Below are positions 27,743 through 35,655 of a stretch of DNA of 64,000 nucleotides, one piece after another. A program made the translations under genes and the position numbers. Each line of letters opens with the position of its first letter. Within the stretch, counting starts at the first letter, position 1. The notes under the pieces are model-generated. The model had not been told where the DNA came from, ran no database searches, and was given only the letters and a program-made list of their open reading frames with translations. This stretch comes from Pseudomonas sp. 8AS (GTDB lineage: Bacteria; Pseudomonadota; Gammaproteobacteria; Pseudomonadales; Pseudomonadaceae), in NCBI RefSeq assembly GCF_902506505.1, contig NZ_LR733406.1, positions 2,752,228 through 2,816,227 on the forward strand. Direction: 5' to 3'.

Positions 27743-28639
27743 CTAAGCCCTGACCACCAGAATGCTGCACGGCGCGCGGTACAGCAGGTGCTCGGTGGTG
27801 CTGCCGACCAGCTTGTCCAAGCCCTTGTGGTGCAGGCTGCCCAGCACTATCACGTCGACCCCGTTGCGCGCCGCGTAATCGGCCAGCGCCCGGGTCGGCA
27901 TGCCGCGGATGAAATGCCGGCGCTCGGCCGGCACGCTGTATTGCTCGGCCAGGGCGAAGAAGGCCTTCTCCAGCGAATGGCGCAACTGCTCGGCCAGGTC
28001 GGCCAGCACCAGGCCACCGCCGCCGGCATCGGACAGGTAGACCGACGATACGTCGTAGGTATGCACCAGGTGCAGTTCGGCATCGCACTGCAGGGCCAGG
28101 GCGTTGGCGGCCTGGATGATCCGCTCGTTGAGCCCGCTGATCGAGTTTTCCGCGCGCGAGGGGTCGACCGCCGCCATGATCTTGCGCGGCAACGCCTGGC
28201 CGGCGACGCCGACCAGGTGCACCGGCACCGGGCACTCGCGCAGCAGATGCCAGTCCAGCGGCGTGAAGAAGACGCGCTTGAACGCCGACTCGTGCCGCAC
28301 GTCCTTGATCAGCAGGTCCGGTTGCATTTCCGCCACGTGCTGGAGGATTTCCTCCAGCACCGCAGCGGTCCACACCACTTCCGTGGTGGCCCGGATGCCC
28401 TGGCTGCGCAGCAAGGCGGCCTGCTCGTCGAGACGCTTGCGCTGTTCCTGCAGGTAAGTGTCGCGGACCTGGTCCTGCGTCGCCTGGTCCAGCCACGGCG
28501 AGTTGCTGAACGGCTCGACGAAGGCGCAGATGTGCAGCGCCGCGCCACAGGCCCGGGCCAGGGCGGTGGCACGCTGCAGCGCGGCGCAATCATGCTGCTC
28601 GGGATCGATGATCAGCAGCAGTTGTTGATACTGGCTCAT
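27743..28639 (-). CDS. tandem universal stress protein
   Basis: 298 residues made of two Usp domains, as in UspE. The second domain ends with the nucleotide-binding pattern VIVLGSLHHKGLDKLVGSTTEHLLYRAPCSILVV; the first has a less complete loop. GGAGG lies 7 nt upstream of ATG 28639, which is preferred over upstream in-frame starts. In P. aeruginosa, Anr-dependent Usp proteins are needed for survival of anaerobic energy starvation. A perfect Anr box lies 126 bp upstream of this gene. Confidence 0.9.
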   Translation of the reverse strand: MSQYQQLLLIIDPEQHDCAALQRATALARACGAALHICAFVEPFSNSPWLDQATQDQVRDTYLQEQRKRLDEQAALLRSQGIRATTEVVWTAAVLEEILQHVAEMQPDLLIKDVRHESAFKRVFFTPLDWHLLRECPVPVHLVGVAGQALPRKIMAAVDPSRAENSISGLNERIIQAANALALQCDAELHLVHTYDVSSVYLSDAGGGGLVLADLAEQLRHSLEKAFFALAEQYSVPAERRHFIRGMPTRALADYAARNGVDVIVLGSLHHKGLDKLVGSTTEHLLYRAPCSILVVRA

Positions 28640-28764
28640 GGCAAACCTCCGGGGCGTTGGGGTTCGCTGTAGGTAACCGGGCGCGGCTTTGCGCGGCCAG
28701 CACAGCGACACCGGCCTGAATCACCACTACCCCTTCAGCCTCCCCCCGCACGGCGGCGCCCGCT

Positions 28765-28778
28765 TTGATTTGCATCAA
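28765..28778 (-). promoter_or_regulatory. FNR/Anr box upstream of the universal stress gene
   Basis: TTGAT-TTGC-ATCAA is a perfect consensus match between the divergent usp gene and the fnr-like regulator. No strong -10 could be fixed on the usp side, so the exact start is unclear. The site could also affect the regulator, although that gene starts 410 bp away. Confidence 0.75.
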
Positions 28779-29187
28779 GTGGCGGGCCAAGCATCGCCTG
28801 TGGCGCTGAACGTCACAGGCGGACTTTATGATGCCGGTCGCCCTCCGCCACGCAGTTGAAGGCTCGGTTGGTCGCAGCTCGTCGGCCAGTCCGTCAGCCA
28901 CACGAGCTGTTTCGGCGATTGCACCGTCAAGCCCGGCTCGCAGGTGAACTCCGCGGATGACCTGTTGCCTTTGCGGCCACGAATCAGGCCGCGCAGGGTG
29001 AGCCTGCAGAGCACTCGGCCATCCTTGACGAAGCGGTGCTCGATGCAGCACCACTTGCCTCCAGGGCTCGCCCGGCCCGGGCCATTCCGACCAAGGGCGC
29101 AGGATCGCGCGGCGAACCGCTGCCGATCCCGCGCAAAGCGACTAGCCTTAACTTGCTCAGGTTCCAGCAGCGTGGAGGTGGAAACCC
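28779..29187. other. 409-bp stretch without an assignable gene
   Basis: This lies between the usp-side Anr box and the fnr-like start. On the minus strand, an open stretch from about 29056 down to 28826 reads with protein-like composition (for example IEHRFVKDGRVLCRLTLRGL), but no family is recognised and no good ribosome site was seen. The last part carries GGAGG (29174-29178) for the regulator. It may be a decayed gene or simply GC-rich spacer. Confidence 0.4.
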
Positions 29188-29928
29188 TTGCCCGCCGACA
29201 AGCGCCACGCGGCGACGCGCCCCGCCGCCGAGTCGCCCGTTAGTTGTCACAGCTGCAGCATCAGTCGCCTCTGCCTGCCGTTCAGTCTGCGGGAGACGGA
29301 AATCGCCCAGCTGGAAGGCATCGTCAGGCGCCCTCCGCCGCTGCACAAGGGCGACTATCTGTTCCGTGCTGGTGAGCCCATGCGCCAGGTATTCGTCGTG
29401 CGTTGCGGCTCGCTGAAGACCTTTCTGCTCAATCAGGAGGGCGGCGAACAGATCACCGGCTTCCACCTACCGGGCGAGTTGCTCGGCCTCGATGCGCTGG
29501 GCACCGAGCATTACCTCAGCTATGCCGTGGCCCTGGAGACTTCGCTGGTGTGCAGCCTGCCCTTTGCCCAGCTGGAAGAACTGGCCGGCAGCATTCCCCA
29601 GCTGCGCAAGCAGTTGCTGAGCATCCTGAGCCGGGAGATCCATGCCGAGCAGGAGCACCTCGGGCATAACCGGGAAAGCGCCGAGCAGCGCCTGGCGACC
29701 TTCCTCGTCCAGCTGTCGCAGCGCCACAGCCAGCGCGGCCTGTCGGCGCAGCTGTTCAGCCTGCCGATGAGCCGGGGGGAGATCGGCAATTACCTCGGGC
29801 TGACCACCGAGACGGTCAGCCGCCTATTCACCCGCTATCGCAACAGCGGCCTGATTCGCCTCAATGGCCGGGAAATCCAGCTGACCGACTTGCCCGCCCT
29901 GCAGCAGATGGGCGCCGCCTGCGCCTAG
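29188..29928 (+). CDS. FNR/Anr-type oxygen-sensing transcription regulator (second Anr paralogue)
   Basis: 246 residues of the Crp/Fnr family. Cys20, Cys23, Cys29 (CHSCSISRLC) and Cys122 match the four [4Fe-4S] ligands of FNR/Anr. A cyclic-nucleotide-type beta roll and the dimer helix follow, then a helix-turn-helix with ETVSR in the recognition helix, the residues that read TTGAT half sites. The start is TTG 29188, with GGAGG 9 nt upstream. It differs clearly from canonical P. aeruginosa Anr as recalled, so it is a local paralogue rather than the main anr. Position and binding specificity suggest that it controls the four boxes in this block. Confidence 0.88.
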   Translation: MPADKRHAATRPAAESPVSCHSCSISRLCLPFSLRETEIAQLEGIVRRPPPLHKGDYLFRAGEPMRQVFVVRCGSLKTFLLNQEGGEQITGFHLPGELLGLDALGTEHYLSYAVALETSLVCSLPFAQLEELAGSIPQLRKQLLSILSREIHAEQEHLGHNRESAEQRLATFLVQLSQRHSQRGLSAQLFSLPMSRGEIGNYLGLTTETVSRLFTRYRNSGLIRLNGREIQLTDLPALQQMGAACA

Positions 29929-29985
29929 CCGGCGGCCCGCCCTGTGTGCAGCACCAACCAGCAGCCAGGCACGGGGATAGCGCCG

Positions 29986-30552
29986 ATGCAGTCCACTCCT
30001 TCCGTCAGGCGCCTGTGCCTGTACGAGGCCGATGAAGTCGAGGCCATTCTCGCCGCGATGGCCCGGCGCGCCGCCGCCCTGCTGCCCGCCGGGCCGTGCG
30101 CACTGGTCGGCATCCTGCGCCGCGGCGAGCCGCTGGCGCGCCGCCTGCAGCAGCACCTGGCGCGCCTGAGCGGGCAGGCCGAGCTGCCGCTGTATGCGCT
30201 GAAGGTCAAGCGCTATGCCGATGATCTCGGTCTGCTGCATGCGCAGACGGCGCTGACCGACAACCCGCAGCTGGCCGCCCTGAACCTGGCCAACACCACC
30301 CTGCTGGTGGTCGATGACGTGCTCTATGAGGGCCACTCGCTGCTGCGCACCTGCGCCTACCTGACCCGCCTCGGCGCGCGCGAGGTACGCACCGCGGTGC
30401 TGGTCGACCGGCATGTCTGCCGCCAGCCGGTGCATGCCGATATCGTCGGCGTGCACCTGCAGGTGGCACCCGGCGATATCGTCGAATGCCACGTGCCGCC
30501 CTATGAGGCGCAGCTGCGCATCGAGGTGATCCGCCACGGCGCCGCGGGCTAG
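29986..30552 (+). CDS. PyrR-like phosphoribosyltransferase
   Basis: 188 residues of the type I phosphoribosyltransferase fold. The PRPP-binding loop is LLVVDDVLYEGHSL, with a PyrR-like YALKVKRYADD segment before it. PyrR proteins are uracil phosphoribosyltransferases or RNA-binding regulators of pyrimidine genes; no pyr gene is nearby, so the role here is open. ATG 29986, with ACGGGGA upstream, is preferred over the start at 29944. It lies 57 bp after the regulator on the same strand. Its TAG is immediately followed by the stop codon of the convergent hydrolase gene. Confidence 0.82.
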   Translation: MQSTPSVRRLCLYEADEVEAILAAMARRAAALLPAGPCALVGILRRGEPLARRLQQHLARLSGQAELPLYALKVKRYADDLGLLHAQTALTDNPQLAALNLANTTLLVVDDVLYEGHSLLRTCAYLTRLGAREVRTAVLVDRHVCRQPVHADIVGVHLQVAPGDIVECHVPPYEAQLRIEVIRHGAAG

Positions 30553-31203
30553 CTAGGCCGTGCCCAGGTAGCGCAGGAACCAGTCCCCGGCCAGCCGGGC
30601 CACCTCCTCCATGGCGCCCGGTTCCTCGAACAGATGGCTGGCGCCGGGGATCACCTGCAACTGCTGCTCGCCAGGCAGCTGGCGGCTGGCCTCGCGGTTC
30701 AGCCGCCACACGGCGGGGTCGGCGCTGCCGACTATCTGCAGGGTCGGCGCCTGCACCCGGGCCAGCGCGGCGCCGGCCAGGTCGCTGCGCCCGCCCCGGG
30801 ACACCACCGCGCAGATGCGCTGCGGCCGTTCGGCCGCGGCCCGCAAGGCCGCAGCGGCGCCGGTACTCGCACCGAACAGGCCCAGGCGCAGCGGCGCCAG
30901 CTCGGCGTCGCGGTCGAGCCAGTCGATCACCCCGAGGATGCGTCGCTCCAGCAGCGCAATGTCGAAGCGCAGCTCGCAGGTGACCTGGTCGATGCGCTGC
31001 TCGGCTTCGCTGAGCAAGTCGAACAGCAAGGTGGCCAGGCCCCGCGCGGCGAACTCCCGGGCCACCTGGCGATTGCGCGGGCTGCGGCGGCTGCTGCCGC
31101 TGCCATGGACGAACAGCACCAGCCCCGGGGCGCCCTCCGGCAGCAGCAGGTCGGCGCCCAGCCGTACGTCGGGCAGTTGCAGCTGCAGGGTGCGTTGCGT
31201 CAT
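30553..31203 (-). CDS. dienelactone hydrolase-like alpha/beta hydrolase
   Basis: 216 residues. The pattern LVLFVHGSGSS is followed by the nucleophile elbow GASTGAAAA (Ser), a likely acid in VGSADPAVW and a His in PGASHLFEEPG, giving a complete triad. The start overlaps the stop of the upstream phosphoribosyltransferase gene in an ATGA junction, so the two are coupled. Mycobacterial Rv0571c, a DosR-regulated protein, is recalled as a fusion of the same two domains with nearly the same summed length. The substrate is unknown. Confidence 0.84.
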   Translation of the reverse strand: MTQRTLQLQLPDVRLGADLLLPEGAPGLVLFVHGSGSSRRSPRNRQVAREFAARGLATLLFDLLSEAEQRIDQVTCELRFDIALLERRILGVIDWLDRDAELAPLRLGLFGASTGAAAALRAAAERPQRICAVVSRGGRSDLAGAALARVQAPTLQIVGSADPAVWRLNREASRQLPGEQQLQVIPGASHLFEEPGAMEEVARLAGDWFLRYLGTA

Positions 31204-31892
31204 CAGCCCGCCTCGCCCTGTTCGCAGGGGCGCTGCCAGGCCAGCCCGAGCAGGCTGCGCACTTCGCCGTCGGCAACCTGGGGAAAGGCGTCATACCAGT
31301 AGCCGATGGCGGTCAGCATGTCCGGCACCAGCGGGCAGACGATCTCGTCGACCTCCGCCTGCAGCTGCGCCACGCTGTCCGCCGCGGCCACCGGCACGGC
31401 CAGCACGATGCGCGCCGGGTCCTGCTGCCGGGCGGCCTTGATCGCCGCGCGCATGCTGGCGCCGGTGGCCACGCCGTCGTCGACCAGGATCAGCTGCTGG
31501 CCGCGCAGCTGCGGCCAGGGTCGCTCGCCGCGATAGGCATGGGTGCGCCGCAGCAGTTCGCGGGTTTCCTGGGCGACGACGGCGGCGATGGCCGCCCGGC
31601 TGACATGGCAGGAGGCGATCACGTCCTCGTTGAGCACCTGCACGCCGTCGCCGGCGATGGCGCCCATGGCCAGCTCCGCATGCCAGGGCACGCCGAGCTT
31701 GCGCACCAGCAGCAGATCCAGGCGCACATCGAGGGCCATGGCGATTTCATAGGCGATCGGCACGCCGCCACGGGGCAGCGCCAGCACCAGCACATCGCGG
31801 TGCCGGCGATAGGCGGACAGCAGCCGCGCCAGCGCCTTGCCGGCGGTGGCACGATCAGGGATGGGAGCTTCAAGGGCAGCGTGCGGGCACAT
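31203..31892 (-). CDS. phosphoribosyltransferase (Rv0571c-type N-terminal domain)
   Basis: 229 residues. The type I PRTase fold has the PRPP loop LILVDDGVATGASM and an N-terminal LPRGGVPIAYEIA motif with LVRKLGVPWHAELAMGAI, typical of a family of unknown substrate found in actinobacterial and proteobacterial stress loci. It is the first gene of a two-gene unit with the hydrolase and has a perfect Anr box 57 bp upstream (31950-31963). Confidence 0.84.
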   Translation of the reverse strand: MCPHAALEAPIPDRATAGKALARLLSAYRRHRDVLVLALPRGGVPIAYEIAMALDVRLDLLLVRKLGVPWHAELAMGAIAGDGVQVLNEDVIASCHVSRAAIAAVVAQETRELLRRTHAYRGERPWPQLRGQQLILVDDGVATGASMRAAIKAARQQDPARIVLAVPVAAADSVAQLQAEVDEIVCPLVPDMLTAIGYWYDAFPQVADGEVRSLLGLAWQRPCEQGEAG

Positions 31893-31949
31893 CCGAATCC
31901 CCTCGATGAGGTGATGCGGACACCATGCGCCCTATCGGTCGATCATTTT

Positions 31950-31963
31950 TTGATCACGATCAA
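31950..31963 (-). promoter_or_regulatory. FNR/Anr box for the phosphoribosyltransferase-hydrolase unit
   Basis: TTGAT-CACG-ATCAA is a perfect consensus match. The only nearby gene start is the minus-strand phosphoribosyltransferase at 31892, because the other neighbour (mexS) ends toward the site. A class II promoter would start near 31915; the -10 there (CATGGT) is weak. Confidence 0.82.
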
Positions 31964-31978
31964 ATTGCCGAGCGATGT

Positions 31979-32008
31979 GCGTGGCCGGCCCGTGTGGGCC
32001 GGCCACGC
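31979..32008 (-). terminator. stem-loop after mexS
   Basis: GCGTGGCCGGCCC (31979-31991) pairs perfectly over 13 bp with GGGCCGGCCACGC (31996-32008) around a GTGT loop, 4 bp after the mexS stop. There is no T run on the minus strand, so it may act as a barrier or with Rho. It separates mexS from the low-oxygen block. Confidence 0.6.
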
Positions 32009-32012
32009 TGGG

Positions 32013-33026
32013 TCAGACCTGCAGAACCAGGCGTCCGCGGCGCGGGCAGGTTTCCATCAGACGGTGGGCGGCCACCACCTGGTCGAAGGCGAACACCCGC
32101 TCGATCTGGGTGCGCAGCAGGCCGTCGCTGGTCAGCTGGTTGACGCCTTGCAGGGCCTTGGCCACGGCGTCAGTGTCCTGAGGGATGCCGAGTTCTTCCT
32201 TGCCGGTGAAGTTGCCGAGGCAATGGACGAAGAACTGGATGTTCTTCTGGAACGCGGCACAGGCCGGGAACGGCGTTTCGTTGCCGCCCTGCAGGCCGAA
32301 CAGGATCAGACGCCCGCGTGGCGCCAGGACGTCGCCGAGCAGGCACATCTGCGGGCCGCCCAGGGCGTCCATGACGATATCGACGCCGCGCCCGTCGGTC
32401 AGCTTAGCAACGCGGCTGACCAGGTCCTGTTCCTCGGTGAGAATCACCGCGTCGGCGCCCAGTTCGCGCAGGTAGTCGGCATCCTCGGCAAATTCGGTGG
32501 CGGCGATCACCCTGGCGCCCAGCGCCCTGCCCAACTGCACGATGTACGGCCCCCAGCACTGGCTGGCCGCGGTGACCAGCACGCTTTCGCCGGGCTTGAG
32601 CTTGGCCAGATCGATGAAGCCGAACCAGCCGACCAGCGATGGCAGGTAGTGCACGCTGGCCTGCTGCGCGGTGAGGGTGTCCGGATAGCGGGTCAGCGAG
32701 GTACGCGGCAGCACCACGTGCTCGGCGTAGCTCGGGTAACGGTTGAGGCTGTGGCCGGGGAAGCTGGCCACCTTGTCGCCCACCGCCAGGTCGGTCACAC
32801 CCTCGCCCACGGCCAGCACCACGCCAGCCATCTCGTGGCCGAGGCTGGCCGGCAACTGGGCCGGGGTGGGCGCCAGGTTCTGCCGCCAGAGCACGTCGTA
32901 CCAGCTGACGCCGATCGCCTCGACGCGAATCAGCACTTCGCCGGCGACAGGCACAGGGCTCTGCCGCTCTTCGATCTTGAGGACGTCGGCCTCGCCGAAC
33001 TGGTGGAAACGAATGATGCGGGACAT
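32013..33026 (-). CDS. mexS: MexS-like NAD(P)-dependent oxidoreductase
   Basis: 337 residues of the medium-chain dehydrogenase/quinone oxidoreductase type. The GroES-like domain includes GVSWYDVLWRQN and GHEMAGVVLAVGEGV; the Rossmann part has VLVTAASQCWGP. It matches recalled P. aeruginosa MexS (PA2491) closely at both ends. MexS is thought to detoxify electrophilic metabolites; its loss activates MexT and the MexEF-OprN pump. It is divergent from mexT with 212 bp between, which is the native arrangement. Confidence 0.9.
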   Translation of the reverse strand: MSRIIRFHQFGEADVLKIEERQSPVPVAGEVLIRVEAIGVSWYDVLWRQNLAPTPAQLPASLGHEMAGVVLAVGEGVTDLAVGDKVASFPGHSLNRYPSYAEHVVLPRTSLTRYPDTLTAQQASVHYLPSLVGWFGFIDLAKLKPGESVLVTAASQCWGPYIVQLGRALGARVIAATEFAEDADYLRELGADAVILTEEQDLVSRVAKLTDGRGVDIVMDALGGPQMCLLGDVLAPRGRLILFGLQGGNETPFPACAAFQKNIQFFVHCLGNFTGKEELGIPQDTDAVAKALQGVNQLTSDGLLRTQIERVFAFDQVVAAHRLMETCPRRGRLVLQV

Positions 33027-33238
33027 CGCGAACCTCGCCGGTTAACCCCTATGGCCACGGACTTTATCCGGGCTTAGCCGGCAACGCCACCTGCCGGGGC
33101 TAATAGTGACCATCTCTGCCGATGATGATGAGCTGCCGCTGCATCATCCACTTCGTATAGTGTATTGCCTGGCGACCACCAACCGCATTAGCCTGCATGG
33201 TGCAGCCGCTTGCGCAACCACGCCAGAATGGACACCGG

Positions 33239-34156
33239 ATGAACCGCAACGATCTTCGCCGAGTCGACCTCAACCTGTTGATCGTGTTCGAGACGCTGAT
33301 GCACGAGCGCAGCGTCACCCGCGCCGCGGAAAAGCTGTTCCTCGGCCAGCCGGCGATCAGCGCCGCCCTCGCCCGCCTGCGCGCCCTGTTCGACGACCCG
33401 CTGTTCGTGCGTACCGGGCGCAGCATGGAGCCCTCGGCGCGGGCGGTGGAGATCTTCGCCCTGCTCGCGCCGGCCCTGGACTCTATCTCCACCGCGGTCA
33501 GCCGCGCCGCCGAATTCAACCCGGCCACCAGCAACGCGGTGTTTCGCATCGGCCTGTCCGACGATGTCGAGTTCGGCCTGCTACCGCCGCTGATCAAGCG
33601 CCTGCGCGCAGAGGCGCCGGGCGTGGTGCTGGTCATTCGGCGCACCAACTACCTGCTGATGCCCGGCCTGCTGGCCTCTGGGGAAATCTCCGTGGGTGTC
33701 GGCTACACCGAAGAGCTGCCGGCCAACGCCAAGCGCAAGGTGCTGCGGCGCAGCAAGCCCAAGCTGCTGCGCGCCGACACCGCCCCGGGCAAGCTCGGCC
33801 TGGACGAGTTCTGCGCCCGCCCGCACGCGCTGGTGTCCTTTGCCGGCGACCTCAGCGGCTTCATCGACGAGGAGCTGCACAAGCTCGGCCGCCAGCGCCG
33901 GGTGGTGCTGGCCGTGCCGCAGTTCAACGGCCTCGGCACCCTGCTCAGCGGCACCGACATCCTCGCCACCGTGCCCGACTACACCGCCGCGGCCCTGACC
34001 GCCGCCGGTGGCGTGCGCGCCGAGGAGCTGCCGCTGGACTGCCCCAGCTTCGAGCTGCACATGGCCTGGCGCGGCGCCCAGGACAACGACCCGGCCGAGC
34101 GCTGGCTGCGCTCGCGCATCCAGATGTTCTGCGGCGACCCGGACAGCCTGGGCTGA
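33239..34156 (+). CDS. mexT: LysR-type regulator MexT
   Basis: 305 residues. The N-terminal winged helix (LRRVDLNLLIVFETLMHERS, SVTRAAEKLFLGQPAISAAL) and the effector domain are complete and uninterrupted. The sequence is nearly identical in the first 80 residues to recalled P. aeruginosa MexT. ATG 33239 gives the known N-terminus MNRNDLRRVDLNLL. MexT activates mexEF-oprN and mexS in response to electrophilic or nitrosative stress. No frameshift of the kind that silences mexT in some P. aeruginosa strains is visible. Confidence 0.93.
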   Translation: MNRNDLRRVDLNLLIVFETLMHERSVTRAAEKLFLGQPAISAALARLRALFDDPLFVRTGRSMEPSARAVEIFALLAPALDSISTAVSRAAEFNPATSNAVFRIGLSDDVEFGLLPPLIKRLRAEAPGVVLVIRRTNYLLMPGLLASGEISVGVGYTEELPANAKRKVLRRSKPKLLRADTAPGKLGLDEFCARPHALVSFAGDLSGFIDEELHKLGRQRRVVLAVPQFNGLGTLLSGTDILATVPDYTAAALTAAGGVRAEELPLDCPSFELHMAWRGAQDNDPAERWLRSRIQMFCGDPDSLG

Positions 34157-34183
34157 AATCCGCCCCGACTACCTGTTGCAAAG

Positions 34184-34250
34184 GCTGAGGAGCAACGCGA
34201 CTAAGCCCAAGCAACTCTGCCCCAGGCTGTTGGGCTTCGCTGCGCTCAGC
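34184..34250. repeat. degenerate copy of a pseudomonad dispersed palindromic repeat
   Basis: The right part GTTGGGCTTCGCTGCGCTCA (34229-34248) nearly matches 60288-60305 of the better copy, and the left part GCGACTAAGCCCAA (34197-34210) is a weaker inverted counterpart. It lies between mexT and mexE. Confidence 0.6.
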
Positions 34251-34299
34251 TCCGTCCCCTGTGCTTACATGGCGGTGTATCGATACAAGCCTGCCAATC

Positions 34300-34323
34300 A
34301 TCATTCCGGCTGATATTCATCTT
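34300..34323 (+). promoter_or_regulatory. weak candidate MexT site upstream of mexE
   Basis: ATCA-N5-GCTGAT-N4-ATCTT partly matches the MexT consensus I recall (ATCA-N5-GTCGAT-N4-ACYAT). It lies about 80 bp before the mexE start, a sensible place, but only the first half site fits well. Treat it as a suggestion. Confidence 0.25.
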
Positions 34324-34402
34324 CGAATTGTTCGATTCGTTCCCTGCAACACCCCGCCGCAGACTCCGCCCATTCGTAAATCCAATCTGGCGGAGTTCTC
34401 AC

Positions 34403-35644
34403 ATGGAACGGTTCACTACCCCCCTCTTGCGCTACCCCCTGGCCCTCGCCGCCGTTCTGCTACTCAGCGCCTGCGGCAAGGCCGCGGATAGCGCCGCGCA
34501 ACACCCGGCCGCCAAGGTCAGCGTGGCCGAGGTGATTCAGCAACCGATCAACGAGTGGGACGAGTTCACCGCCCGCCTGGAAGCCCCGGAGTCTGTTGAG
34601 GTGCGCCCGCGCGTGTCCGGCTACATCGACCGCGTGGCCTTCGACGAAGGCAGCCTGGTTAAGAAAGGCGACCTGCTGTTCCAGATCGACCCGCGTCCGT
34701 TCCAGGCCGAGGTCAAGCGCCTGCAGGCCGAAGTGCAGCAAGCCCGCGCCAACCAGACCCGCACCGCCAACGAGGCCCGTCGTGGCGATCGCCTGCGCCA
34801 GAGCAACGCGATCTCCGCCGAACTGGCCGATGCCCGCAGCAGTGCGGCCGCCGCCGCCCAGGCCAATGTCGCTGCCAGCCAGGCGGAACTGGAGAACGCC
34901 CAGCTCAACCTCAGTTTCACCCGCGTCACGGCCCCGATCGACGGTCGCGTCAGCCGCGCCGAGATCACCGAGGGCAACCTGGTCGGCGCCGGCCAGTCAC
35001 TGCTGACCACCGTGGTCTCCACCGACAAGGTCTACGCCTACTTCGACGCCGACGAGCGCGTGTTCCTCAAGTACCTCGAGCTGGCCCGCCAGGCCGGCAG
35101 CGACGCCCGCGGCGCCAGCCCGGTGTACCTCGGCCTGTCCAGCGAAGCCGGCCATCCGCACCAGGGCCAGCTGGACTTCCTCGACAACCAGGTCAACCCG
35201 AAGACCGGCACCATCCGTGGCCGCGCCGTGTTCGACAACCGTGACGGCCGCTTCACCCCCGGCCTCTATGCCCGCCTCAAGCTGGTCGGCAGCGGTACCT
35301 ACGCGGCCGCGCTGATCAAGGACGAAGCGGTCGGTACCGACCTGGGCAAGAAGTTCGTCCTGGTCCTCGACAAGGACAACGCCGTGCAGTACCGCGCCAT
35401 CGAGCTCGGCCCGAAGCTGGAAGGCCTGCGCATCGTCCGCCAGGGCCTGGCCAAGGGCGAGAAGATCGTGGTCAACGGCCTGCAGCGCGTCATGCCCGGC
35501 TCCACCGTCGATCCGCAGTCCGTGCCGATGGCCGACGAAGCCACTCTCGCCCAGCTGGCGCGCCTGCGCCAGGCCGTGGATGGCCGCGACGCCCCGCGCG
35601 TAGCCGAGCAGCAAGCCAAATCCAGCAACGCACCGCGCGGCTGA
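34403..35644 (+). CDS. mexE: RND efflux periplasmic adaptor MexE
   Basis: 413 residues. A lipoprotein signal peptide ends in LLLSAC|GK, so it is anchored by lipid in the inner membrane. Membrane-fusion-protein order follows: a lipoyl half (VRPRVSGYIDRVAFDEGSL), a helical hairpin rich in Ala and Gln, the second lipoyl half (LSFTRVTAPIDGRVSRAEI) and a beta-barrel part. GGCGGAG precedes ATG 34403; the frame is open from 34328 but without a signal peptide there. It is the first gene of mexEF-oprN and is controlled by MexT. Confidence 0.94.
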   Translation: MERFTTPLLRYPLALAAVLLLSACGKAADSAAQHPAAKVSVAEVIQQPINEWDEFTARLEAPESVEVRPRVSGYIDRVAFDEGSLVKKGDLLFQIDPRPFQAEVKRLQAEVQQARANQTRTANEARRGDRLRQSNAISAELADARSSAAAAAQANVAASQAELENAQLNLSFTRVTAPIDGRVSRAEITEGNLVGAGQSLLTTVVSTDKVYAYFDADERVFLKYLELARQAGSDARGASPVYLGLSSEAGHPHQGQLDFLDNQVNPKTGTIRGRAVFDNRDGRFTPGLYARLKLVGSGTYAAALIKDEAVGTDLGKKFVLVLDKDNAVQYRAIELGPKLEGLRIVRQGLAKGEKIVVNGLQRVMPGSTVDPQSVPMADEATLAQLARLRQAVDGRDAPRVAEQQAKSSNAPRG

Positions 35645-35655
35645 GGTAGAACGCC

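Noticed and set aside
34275..34290. GTATCGATAC as a MexT site before mexE
   Set aside because: It is a short palindrome, but the flanking ATCA and ACYAT parts of the recalled consensus are absent.
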